The notes: generated by a model from the letters alone, not told the origin. Shown: positions 1-5,190, counted from the first letter of the stretch. The stretch is 6,886 nucleotides of DNA from Methanomassiliicoccaceae archaeon (GCA_016282555.1 JAEEKU010000020.1:1-6886); one strand, 5' to 3'. Translations and numbers: made by a program.

Positions 1-1
1 G

Positions 2-817
2 ACTTTCAACACGATACTTCTGGCCGGGATAATGGGCGAAGGCATCGATTTTGAAGGAACTTCCCGCAGAATCTGCGTTCTCGATCATTCCAAATCCGGT
101 TCCGCCATGATGGAGAAGATGGCCGCTTACACCCTTATACTGACGAAATGGGAGCTTTACGACGACGAGACGGACAAACCCTCTCTCAAGACCAAGCTTA
201 TATCCGTCGGTCTGGGAAGAGCGATAGAGAAAGCGTCTAAACTTTATCCGGAATACGACGAGGCCGTTGGAAAAGGATTCAGAAACCTCAGATCCATGGA
301 ACTTGACGGATGCAGGGACGCGAGACGCATGGGAACCGGATTCGGAAAGGGGCTCTCGGAACCCCTGCGCGATATCGCCGGCGACTATTCCGGGCCGGAA
401 CTGGACACGGTTTTCGAAGAGCTCACGGCAGCCGTTTACATAATGGACGCCGTGGACGATCTGAACGACGATTTTATGGACGGAACCTACAACCCGTTCC
501 TTCCGGAGAGCGGCTTCGTCAACGCCGCAAAATTCATCAGTTCGAATATTTACGAATTCACCGGTATTTTCGGAACCACGATCGGAAACCTTCAGAACGC
601 CTACGGGAAAATCCGTTCCGGTATGAAAGGAAACGTATCCCTCTGCGACAACATCGTGCTCCACGGGATACCGGAATCCGCCAGAAGGGTCCTTTCGGGA
701 GACGCCCGGGCCAAAGCGAGCGTAAAGAACATCCTTTCCAACCGCAAAAAGCGGATCTCGGAATCCTCCCGAGGGATCGTATTCCGGACATACGTCCAGA
801 ACGTAAACTTCCGATGA
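2..817 (+). CDS. DUF5685-family protein, 5' truncated by the window edge
   Basis: The frame is already open at the first complete codon (base 2), so the ATG at 32 is internal and the real start lies outside. The visible part has 271 codons ending in TGA. Features I associate with the DUF5685 family are a Cys-containing segment (RRICVLDH), a helical stretch with KWELYDDETDKPSLK, a later ELDGCRDARR segment, the central acidic motif IMDAVDDLNDDFMDGTYNPFL, and a late DNIVLHGIPESARRVL segment. Full-length members usually have about 80 more N-terminal residues with a YCGLC-like motif. The DD/ND-rich helices suggest metal binding, but the biochemical role is unknown. The last 14 or so codons lie over the antisense Cys-rich gene and are probably not family sequence. 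The family call rests on remembered motifs. Confidence 0.8.
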   Translation, partial: TFNTILLAGIMGEGIDFEGTSRRICVLDHSKSGSAMMEKMAAYTLILTKWELYDDETDKPSLKTKLISVGLGRAIEKASKLYPEYDEAVGKGFRNLRSMELDGCRDARRMGTGFGKGLSEPLRDIAGDYSGPELDTVFEELTAAVYIMDAVDDLNDDFMDGTYNPFLPESGFVNAAKFISSNIYEFTGIFGTTIGNLQNAYGKIRSGMKGNVSLCDNIVLHGIPESARRVLSGDARAKASVKNILSNRKKRISESSRGIVFRTYVQNVNFR

Positions 818-994
818 TTTCAGCATGCACGATCCGGAGGAGAACGAAACGCAGTTCTCGCAGCATCCGGGACGGTACTTCTCGCAGGAATGGTTGCCGT
901 TGCAGGATTTCTTATCGCGGGTGCAGAACCATTCCATCCCCGCATGGCGGCAGAATCTGCAAGTTCTGCATTTATGATAGCTGCTGTCTGACAT
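773..994 (-). CDS. Small Cys-rich protein with two tandem zinc/Fe-S modules
   Basis: Reading the minus strand from the ATG at 994 gives a protein starting MSDSSYHKCRTCRFCRHAG with 11 Cys in its first 69 residues (9, 12, 15, 24, 31, 37, 44, 45, 48, 56, 69). They form two copies of one module: C12-x2-C15-x8-C24-x12-C37-EKY-RP and C45-x2-C48-x7-C56-x12-C69-PEY-DP. The identical x12 spacing and the shared C-x2-Y-x-P ending point to internal duplication. Four regularly spaced Cys per module suggest one zinc ion or Fe-S centre each. There is no signal peptide or membrane segment. The recognisable protein ends near 773, but this frame has no stop from there to the window edge, so the true 3' end is undetermined. 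It is antisense to, and codon-aligned with, the DUF5685-like gene. The function is not recognised. Confidence 0.75.
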
Positions 995-1017
995 CACCGG
1001 TTTGGACCGCGGTACCA

Positions 1018-1026
1018 GTATTAACC
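1018..1026 (-). promoter_or_regulatory. Candidate weak TATA box for the Cys-rich gene
   Basis: The minus strand reads GGTTAATAC, centred about 28 nt before the ATG at 994, where an archaeal TATA box would give a leaderless message. The match to the usual TTTATATA is poor. The better box at 1057-1064 reads GTATAAAA on this strand and could serve instead with a leader of about 35-40 nt. Confidence 0.35.
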
Positions 1027-1038
1027 GTTATCCATCGG

Positions 1039-1050
1039 GAAAACGTTTTC
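1039..1050. promoter_or_regulatory. 12-bp palindrome in the divergent promoter region
   Basis: GAAAACGTTTTC is a perfect inverted repeat in the 94-bp gap between the divergent starts at 994 (-) and 1089 (+). It lies just upstream of the TATA box proposed for each gene. This is where a dimeric regulator could act on both, but no regulator is identified. Confidence 0.4.
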
Positions 1051-1056
1051 GGATCG

Positions 1057-1064
1057 TTTTATAC
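1057..1064 (+). promoter_or_regulatory. TATA box of the coiled-coil gene (leaderless)
   Basis: TTTTATAC is centred about 28 nt before the ATG at 1089, the usual archaeal distance from TATA box to transcription start. The mRNA would then begin at or within a few bases of the start codon. This supports ATG 1089 over the in-frame TTG at 1002, because the box lies inside that longer reading frame. Confidence 0.6.
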
Positions 1065-1964
1065 GCCGTCTCCCATACGGGAACCCATATGATCGCCGAC
1101 TCTGTCGAACAGGACTTTCTCACGCTGGATCAGATGATCTCCGATCTCAGCAAAGAAGCGCGGAAATACCGCGATTCCAGAGACAAATATCATAAGCAGG
1201 CCTCCGTTCTTGCGGAAAAACGGAACAGACTGCAGGAAAAAGCCAGAGAACTCTCTTCCGAGGCCCGTATTTACCGCGAGAAAAGAGACGAATGCAACGC
1301 TTCCGCCCGCGATTCCAAACAGAAACGCGAAGGATTCTACGACCGCGCCGCACAGATGAAAGCCGGAAGGGAGACGGGGGATATAGGGGAAACCAGGGCT
1401 CAGGCTCAGAAATGCCACGAATCGGTCGTCAAAATGTCCGCCGCCGGTCAGGCGAACCACGAGAAGATGTCGCAGCTCATGGACGAGGCGTCTAAACTCA
1501 GGGAGGAGGCCCAGGTCTGTCACGAGCAGTATCTGGCGTGCAAAGAGGCCGCCGATCTGGAACACAAAAAATTCACGGAAGTTCTGGCGAAGATCGATTC
1601 GCTGAAGAACAGCCTTCCGGACCGATCGCGTTCCGTTGTTCGTTATTTCGATTCCGTATACCCACAGAACGAACATCAGAGCCGTGAAGAAGGGAAAAGT
1701 GACGTAACTGTCTGAAACGACTATAGGAATCACGACAACGAGAAGACTGATCACGCTCAGTACGAAGACGATGATTCCTTTCACGTCGCCGTGCTCCGTG
1801 TAGGCTCCCAGGCCGGGCAGCAGCACAGAGAGCGCGGATGATTTCCCGGAAGGCGCCTTCTCCGGATCCTTAGTCCCGTAATCGTAATATCCGGTTTCGG
1901 CTCCGCAGTTTTCGCAGAACCTGTCTCCCGGCTTTATCTCGTTTCCGCATCTCTGGCAGTACAC
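1059..1964 (-). CDS. Zinc-ribbon membrane protein (C-terminal two thirds doubtful)
   Basis: The GTG start at 1964 is followed by a zinc ribbon, C3-x2-C6 ... C17-x2-C20 (YCQRCGNEI, FCENCGAE), a short linker, and a hydrophobic region. That region begins SALSVLLPGLGAY (43-55), contains a long helix IIVFVLSVISLLVVVIPIVV (64-83), and a second helix around residues 89-104 ending in WVYGIEITN. This is the zinc-ribbon plus small-membrane-domain layout in which the ribbon would face the cytoplasm. Recognisable sequence ends at about residue 110 (base ~1635). The frame then stays open to TAA at 1059 purely as the antisense of the coiled-coil gene, so the real protein is probably near 110-130 residues. 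It starts 14 nt after the flavoenzyme gene, with a GGAG Shine-Dalgarno inside a hairpin. The role is unknown. Confidence 0.65.
   Translation of the reverse strand: MYCQRCGNEIKPGDRFCENCGAETGYYDYGTKDPEKAPSGKSSALSVLLPGLGAYTEHGDVKGIIVFVLSVISLLVVVIPIVVSDSYVTFPFFTALMFVLWVYGIEITNNGTRSVRKAVLQRIDLRQNFREFFVFQIGGLFARQILLVTDLGLLPEFRRLVHELRHLLVVRLTGGGHFDDRFVAFLSLSPGFPYIPRLPSGFHLCGAVVESFAFLFGIAGGSVAFVSFLAVNTGLGREFSGFFLQSVPFFRKNGGLLMIFVSGIAVFPRFFAEIGDHLIQREKVLFDRVGDHMGSRMGDGV
1089..1715 (+). CDS. Archaeal coiled-coil protein
   Basis: A soluble protein of 208 residues, almost entirely alpha-helical. Residues 20-95 are a highly charged coiled coil with repeated R-D/N-K/R/E clusters (SRDKYHKQ, EKRNRLQEK, REKRDECNA). 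A break around the GRETGDIG segment (residues 93-100) is followed by a second coil (125-173) ending in CHEQYLACKEAADLEHKKF-type sequence. The layout resembles archaeal coiled-coil proteins sometimes labelled phosphoserine-phosphatase-like; there is no catalytic HAD motif here, so I assign no enzyme activity. ATG 1089 is chosen over TTG 1002 because of the well-placed TATA box. The last 30 or so residues, after SLKNSLPDR, do not look like coiled coil. They are antisense to the membrane segment of the opposing gene and are probably read-through sequence. Confidence 0.8.
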   Translation: MIADSVEQDFLTLDQMISDLSKEARKYRDSRDKYHKQASVLAEKRNRLQEKARELSSEARIYREKRDECNASARDSKQKREGFYDRAAQMKAGRETGDIGETRAQAQKCHESVVKMSAAGQANHEKMSQLMDEASKLREEAQVCHEQYLACKEAADLEHKKFTEVLAKIDSLKNSLPDRSRSVVRYFDSVYPQNEHQSREEGKSDVTV

Positions 1965-1972
1965 GCTCCCCG

Positions 1973-1988
1973 TACTCCTTACGGAGTA
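1973..1988 (-). promoter_or_regulatory. Stop-codon/Shine-Dalgarno hairpin for translational coupling
   Basis: The minus strand reads TACTCC-GTAA-GGAGTA: a perfect 6-bp stem closed by a GNRA-type tetraloop. The loop contains the TAA stop of the flavoenzyme gene. The 3' arm is the GGAG ribosome-binding site about 10 nt before the GTG start of the zinc-ribbon gene. A ribosome terminating in the loop would open the stem, so the downstream gene should be translated mainly when the upstream one is. The second half is inference. Confidence 0.6.
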
Positions 1989-3058
1989 TATTTACATCTG
2001 CCCCGGAGATCTCGGGATCGCCATCCGTACCTGAACCCGAACCAGCAGGCCAGATACATCCTGCGATAGGACGGCCTGCGGAGAATCGCGTAAAATCCCC
2101 GGGCGAGAGTGGCTTTGCCGATAAGAGGCTTCATCGCATCCTTTATTGTCTCCTGATCCCAGGTGAAGAATTCTTCCCTAGCTTTCATAAAACGGCGGTC
2201 GAACATGCGGTTCCTCTCTATCCAGCGATCGTAGGATTCCGTTTTTCCGGAGATAATGAGCTCCGCCGCTTTTCTTCCCGAAACCATAGCAACCCCTATC
2301 CCGCCGTAACTGAAAGGATTAGCCAGAGCCGCCGCGTCGCCTACGAGGATGCACTTTCCCGAAACGGCGCTGGGAATCCTTCCTATAGGTATATGGCGGC
2401 CGCCGTGAACGGAATTTTCCGGAACTTCGCATGTTCCCGCGGGGAAACCGAAAGACACCTTTCCCTCCGAAGACGGGAACCTCCAGGCGTATCCCTGAGG
2501 ACATGATTCGGTCAGAAAGAATCTCAGAACGTTTTCCTGGCTTCCGGGGATCACCGTGTTCATTATGGGCAGGGATTTCTCCGGACGCGTTCCGAAAATA
2601 TCCCGCCTGACGACGGAATGGGCCCCGTCGGCTCCTATCAGTATTTCGCAGAATATTTTTCCGCCGGGGGTTTCGGCTTCGTAGCCCCCGTCCGTTTTTC
2701 TTACGGAACGGACCGCGGTTCTGATAAGACTCACTCCCGATCTGAGCAGAATTTCGTTTATCATCTTCGGCCGGTCCACTATAAACCCGTCCGCCGGAAC
2801 GCAGGTCTTCATATCGTCTTCGTAGCAGATTTCTATGGAGTCCACGCGGCATACGGCATGTTCCGTCTGTATCCCCGCAAGAGAGAGCATCCTCCTGCTT
2901 ACCGCCTCTCCGCACGCGGAATGGTACCTGCAATGCTGGCTCTCCGACAGGCGATCGAGAATCAGGATATCCTTTTCGGACTTGGACAGATGATACGCTG
3001 CGGAAACCCCCGCCGGACCCGCTCCGACAATGAGTATCTTAACCCTTCTTCCGGTCAT
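1979..3058 (-). CDS. Geranylgeranyl reductase-family FAD-dependent oxidoreductase
   Basis: A 359-residue flavoprotein. An N-terminal Rossmann motif VGAGPAGVSAAYHLS (11-25) binds the ADP half of FAD, the DG motif GADGAHSVVRR is at 142-152, and the second FAD motif VGDAAALANPFSYGGIG is at 239-255. The substrate-domain signature YAWRFP (190-195) is typical of the GGR family, which reduces isoprenoid double bonds in archaeal membrane lipids or related prenyl compounds. The length is at the shorter end for the family, and archaeal genomes often carry several paralogues, so saturating membrane lipids is plausible but not proven. ATG 3058 fits: GGAG lies 7 nt upstream and the GxGxxG motif begins ten residues in. 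It sits 32 nt after a tRNA gene on the same strand and just before the zinc-ribbon membrane gene. Confidence 0.85.
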   Translation of the reverse strand: MTGRRVKILIVGAGPAGVSAAYHLSKSEKDILILDRLSESQHCRYHSACGEAVSRRMLSLAGIQTEHAVCRVDSIEICYEDDMKTCVPADGFIVDRPKMINEILLRSGVSLIRTAVRSVRKTDGGYEAETPGGKIFCEILIGADGAHSVVRRDIFGTRPEKSLPIMNTVIPGSQENVLRFFLTESCPQGYAWRFPSSEGKVSFGFPAGTCEVPENSVHGGRHIPIGRIPSAVSGKCILVGDAAALANPFSYGGIGVAMVSGRKAAELIISGKTESYDRWIERNRMFDRRFMKAREEFFTWDQETIKDAMKPLIGKATLARGFYAILRRPSYRRMYLACWFGFRYGWRSRDLRGRCKYTP

Positions 3059-3090
3059 TCAAGCACTCCGCACCGACAGAAACGCAAAAC

Positions 3091-3168
3091 TGGCGAACGG
3101 GAGGGGATTCGAACCCCCGGCCTGCAGCTTAGGAGGCTGCTGCCATATCCAGACTAGGCCACCCGTCC
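3091..3168 (-). tRNA. tRNA-Arg (anticodon CCU)
   Basis: The minus strand folds into a full cloverleaf with no intron. The acceptor stem is GGACGGG with CCCGTTC (one G-U). The D arm has stem GCC/GGC, the anticodon arm is GCAGC-CTCCTAA-GCTGC with CCT at positions 34-36, and the variable loop has 5 nt. The T arm is GGGGG-TTCGAAT-CCCCT. The discriminator base is G and the CCA end is encoded (3091-3093). CCU reads the Arg codon AGG. Confidence 0.96.
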
Positions 3169-3192
3169 GCTGGGTGCGGTACTTTCACCCTG

Positions 3193-3204
3193 AATATAAA
3201 GTTT
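3193..3204 (-). promoter_or_regulatory. TATA box of the tRNA-Arg gene
   Basis: AAACTTTATATT on the minus strand is close to the archaeal box A consensus. It is centred about 29 nt before the first base of the mature tRNA, so the transcript would start almost at the 5' end of the tRNA. It may also drive the two downstream protein genes, as there is no room for another promoter in the 32-nt gap. Confidence 0.75.
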
Positions 3205-3295
3205 GTTGCTGAACAGCCTCCCGTCCGGATGGCATTTCTCCCGTGCGGGTTATAACGCGGCGGAGCAGCCGGAACCGCCGGCATTACACTCAAAC

Positions 3296-3304
3296 GTTTA
3301 TTAC
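3296..3304 (+). promoter_or_regulatory. TATA box of the CARF regulator gene (leaderless)
   Basis: GTTTATTAC is centred about 26 nt before the ATG at 3326, predicting a leaderless or nearly leaderless mRNA. This is the main reason for choosing that start. A hairpin GCCGG-AACCG-CCGGC lies just upstream at 3268-3282. Confidence 0.5.
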
Positions 3305-3325
3305 GATACAGAACATCCGGGCGTT

Positions 3326-4171
3326 ATGAATTCGGGACGCAGAAAGAGGATAATGATTGCCTGCGTAACATTTGAAACGGCTAAAATCACCGAACCGGTC
3401 GCATTTTACGAAGCCAATAAAGTCCATCTTATCCATTACACCAAAGATCCGTCTGAAAACAACGTCTATAACGATTTTTATTCCCGCGTGACAGAGCTGA
3501 TCCGCGAAATATCCGGTTCCATAGAGATCATCGAGCATAACGAAACCGTTTACGATTTCGGCCTTATGCTGAAAACCGTCCTCAATATCATCCAGACGGA
3601 AAAATCGGGCGATGACGACTGCGAGATATACGTAAACGTTTCCGCGGGAACATCGGAATACACCGCCGCTTCGACCATAGCGTCCATGATGGTTCCCGGC
3701 ACCGTTCCGTTTTCGGTCAACACGAAAGAATTCACCGTTGATAAAGAACACATCAGGGACGTGTATTACATAGACGGAAATCCCGTCGGGCTTACCAAAA
3801 CCTCGGGCGAACCCAAAATTTTACCCAATTACTCGATTGAGATGCCGGACGAATATCTCGTAAGAGGACTCAGGATTCTCGATTCCAGAATAAAAACGAA
3901 ATCTTCCGTGAGCAGCACCTACATGGTGAACGCTCTGAAAGAGAACGGGCTGTGGTACAGAGACACGGAATCGTCCGGAGATAGAAAAACTTCGCAGAGA
4001 CAGGTAGAAGCGGTCTATTACCAGAGGGATTTCATCGCCCAGTGGATCAAATACGGGTGGATAAAGAAAGACGAGCGCACCGGAAAATACAGACTCACCG
4101 ATTCCGGAAACACGGTTATAGACACGTTTTACACGTACCGATTTTATAACTCAGATAACAAATATAAATGA
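3326..4171 (+). CDS. CARF-domain winged-helix regulator (HFX_2341/DUF6293 type)
   Basis: A 281-residue protein from ATG 3326. Residues 7-150 look like a CARF-type Rossmann fold: first strand KRIMIACVTF, a second strand VHLIHYT, an NETVYDFGLMLKTV helix, and the signature strand-loop IYVNVSAGTSEYTAA (101-115), the counterpart of the N-x-(T/S)-G-G-T-K ligand loop. Residues about 180-265 look like a winged-helix DNA-binding domain, ending in WIKYGWIKKDERTGKYRLTDSG. In proteins of this build the CARF domain senses a nucleotide (often a cyclic oligoadenylate) and the winged helix binds DNA. No cas gene or CRISPR array is in the window. The reading frame extends upstream to 3203, but that part overlaps the divergent tRNA promoter; ATG 3353, with GAGG three bases before it, is the alternative start. 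The C-terminus is built from 9-bp repeats. Confidence 0.75.
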   Translation: MNSGRRKRIMIACVTFETAKITEPVAFYEANKVHLIHYTKDPSENNVYNDFYSRVTELIREISGSIEIIEHNETVYDFGLMLKTVLNIIQTEKSGDDDCEIYVNVSAGTSEYTAASTIASMMVPGTVPFSVNTKEFTVDKEHIRDVYYIDGNPVGLTKTSGEPKILPNYSIEMPDEYLVRGLRILDSRIKTKSSVSSTYMVNALKENGLWYRDTESSGDRKTSQRQVEAVYYQRDFIAQWIKYGWIKKDERTGKYRLTDSGNTVIDTFYTYRFYNSDNKYK

Positions 4172-4189
4172 TATAACAAGTATAACAAA
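4145..4189 (+). repeat. Five tandem 9-bp units spanning the CARF gene stop codon
   Basis: Five 9-nt units run without interruption; the two cleanest are TATAACAAG (4172-4180) and TATAACAAA (4181-4189). Earlier units at 4145, 4154 and 4163 are imperfect. The period equals three codons, so the array encodes the terminal YNS-DNK-YK, and the stop TGA is the altered end of unit three (TATAAATGA). Past the stop the frame would continue YNKYNKIK to TAA at 4196-4198. Confidence 0.7.
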
Positions 4190-4197
4190 ATAAAGTA

Positions 4198-4206
4198 ATT
4201 ATATTT
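4198..4206 (+). promoter_or_regulatory. Candidate TATA box of the 51-residue protein gene
   Basis: ATTATATTT lies about 37 nt before the ATG at 4240 and predicts transcription starting near 4229. The GGAG Shine-Dalgarno at 4232-4235 would then lie at the extreme 5' end of a roughly 10-nt leader. Confidence 0.45.
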
Positions 4207-4239
4207 CCGCGGCCATCTTAAACTGCTCACCGGAGCAGG

Positions 4240-4395
4240 ATGACGGAAATGAAATACTACAGACAGACCGTGCTGATGCCCCTGCCGAAGCAGGAATTGT
4301 CGGACAAAGACTGGTACAGAAACTCCCGCAATCCGGGAAGATACGACAACAAACGGAAAGAGCAGATAAACTCTATCGTGGCGTACTTCAAATGA
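4240..4395 (+). CDS. 51-residue basic protein of unknown function
   Basis: The ATG at 4240 is preceded by GGAG (4232-4235) at a 4-nt spacing, and the frame ends at TGA 4393-4395. The protein begins MTEMKYYRQTVLMPLPKQ, contains LSDKDWYRNSRNPGRYDNKRK, and ends INSIVAYFK. It has eleven Lys/Arg against six Asp/Glu, many Tyr and Asn, no Cys, and no membrane segment. The good ribosome-binding site, upstream TATA box and gene-like codon use support a real gene. I do not recognise a family. It lies 68 nt after the CARF regulator on the same strand but has its own promoter candidate. It could be a small nucleic-acid-binding protein, which is only a guess from charge. Confidence 0.65.
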   Translation: MTEMKYYRQTVLMPLPKQELSDKDWYRNSRNPGRYDNKRKEQINSIVAYFK

Positions 4396-4399
4396 AAGG

Positions 4400-4437
4400 A
4401 AAAAGAGAAAAATGGATGGGGGATCCGTGAGGATCCC
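4400..4437 (-). terminator. Hairpin plus T-runs ending the FKBP gene
   Basis: One base after the FKBP stop, the minus strand has GGGATCC-TCAC-GGATCCC, a perfect 7-bp stem with a 4-nt loop. Eight bases later come two T5 runs, TTTTTCTCTTTTT (4400-4412). On the plus strand the same stem has a GTGA loop, followed by the weaker TTTTAT near 4447-4452, so it may also stop transcripts from the convergent small gene. Confidence 0.65.
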
Positions 4438-4438
4438 G

Positions 4439-5140
4439 TCATTCTGTTTTATCGGACGAGACGGGAGTGTTGTCCCAGACCTGAAGGAACTCCACCCTGT
4501 TTACTCCGAGGACGCTTCTGAGATCCGCGACGATCTTGTATTTGGCGATAGTCCAGTTGGAATCGTATTTGCAGATATCGGGCTCCGAAACTACTACTTT
4601 GTTCTCGGAAACGTCGAACTGGAATCCCTCGATCGTGGAGAAATCGGCTTCGACGACGGCTTTAGCCTTTTCAACAGGATCGGTGATCTCCTCGAGCACG
4701 GTGAATTTGTACATGAGGTCGTGGCCGGCGAGAGGGTTGTTGAAATCGACTTTGACGCGTCCGGCTCCGATAGACGTGATGTAACCGGTCTTGTTTCCGA
4801 CGGAGACCTGCATTCCGACCTGGGGGTAGCGGTCATCCTTGATGAACTCTTTAAGGGGACGGTACTCTACGTTCTTGGGATTCCTGGCGCCGGCGGCTTT
4901 CTCGCAGGGAATGGTGACTTCGCATTCTTTTCCGATTTCCGCGGATTCGAGAGCGGCCTCCAGATCGGGGAACAGCCTCCTGCTTCCCGTAATGTAGGGA
5001 ACGGGAACGTACTGGTATCTCTCGTTGAATATGCCGGCGTTCTTCGCAACGTCCATTTTGCTGGTTTCGTAAAGCTTCCCGTCCTCAGCATAATATGCTT
5101 CAAAGTCAAAGCGTATGAGTCTTTTCGGTTCTTCTGCCAT
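4439..5140 (-). CDS. FKBP-type peptidyl-prolyl cis-trans isomerase, SlyD-like archaeal form
   Basis: A 233-residue cytoplasmic protein with no signal peptide. Residues 5-60 hold the first half of the FKBP fold: FDFEAYYAEDGKLYETS, then a modified segment with VPYITGSRRLFPDLEAAL in place of the usual G-x-G-x2-(I/L)-(I/P)-x-(G/F)-x-E-x-A-L loop. An insert-in-flap domain follows (about 80-130, with YPQVGMQV and GYITSIGAGRVKVDFN). The flap closes at NNPLAGHDLMYKFTVLEEI (134-152). A C-terminal domain of about 80 residues is characteristic of the larger archaeal FKBPs. It should act as a folding catalyst and chaperone on nascent or stressed proteins, with the insert-in-flap domain holding unfolded chains. 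The start is supported by GGGTG five bases upstream and a separate TATA box. There is no His-rich metal-binding tail as in bacterial SlyD. Confidence 0.9.
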   Translation of the reverse strand: MAEEPKRLIRFDFEAYYAEDGKLYETSKMDVAKNAGIFNERYQYVPVPYITGSRRLFPDLEAALESAEIGKECEVTIPCEKAAGARNPKNVEYRPLKEFIKDDRYPQVGMQVSVGNKTGYITSIGAGRVKVDFNNPLAGHDLMYKFTVLEEITDPVEKAKAVVEADFSTIEGFQFDVSENKVVVSEPDICKYDSNWTIAKYKIVADLRSVLGVNRVEFLQVWDNTPVSSDKTE

Positions 5141-5190
5141 AATAACACCCTGGTTATATGTAAAACGGATGTGTGACCATATGATTACTC

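Noticed and set aside
558..866. Minus-strand frame of 102 codons
   Set aside because: Shadow of the overlapping real genes; the Cys-rich protein uses a different minus frame here.
825..977. Plus-strand 50-codon frame starting MHDPEENETQ
   Set aside because: It lies entirely opposite the Cys-rich gene, has no family resemblance and no ribosome-binding site that adds support.
818..991. Hydrophobic Ala-rich plus-strand stretch resembling a membrane helix, in frame after the DUF5685-like stop
   Set aside because: The Ala codons (GCA) are the antisense of the TGC Cys codons of the minus-strand Cys-rich gene, which explains the pattern fully.
1002..1088. TTG-initiated N-terminal extension of the coiled-coil protein
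   Set aside because: It would run through the divergent promoter region and across the TATA box at 1057-1064; ATG 1089 fits a leaderless start.
310..1092. Long Arg-rich plus-strand frame
   Set aside because: Arg/Pro-rich composition typical of an out-of-frame shadow of the DUF5685-like and antisense Cys-rich genes.
2618..3157. 179-codon plus-strand frame over the flavoenzyme and tRNA
   Set aside because: It reads through the tRNA gene (its GFEPP/GIRTPG-like tail is the classic tRNA translation artefact) and is antisense to a well-supported gene.
3203..3325. Upstream extension of the CARF protein
   Set aside because: It starts in the tRNA promoter box, looks unlike protein-coding sequence, and lies upstream of the TATA box that fits ATG 3326.
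3205..4240. Possible CRISPR array or cas genes, looked for because of the CARF domain
   Set aside because: The only repeat is the contiguous 9-bp array with no unique spacers; no Cas-like protein is present.
4412..5176. 254-codon plus-strand frame
   Set aside because: Antisense shadow of the FKBP gene; the minus-strand protein has clear domain motifs.
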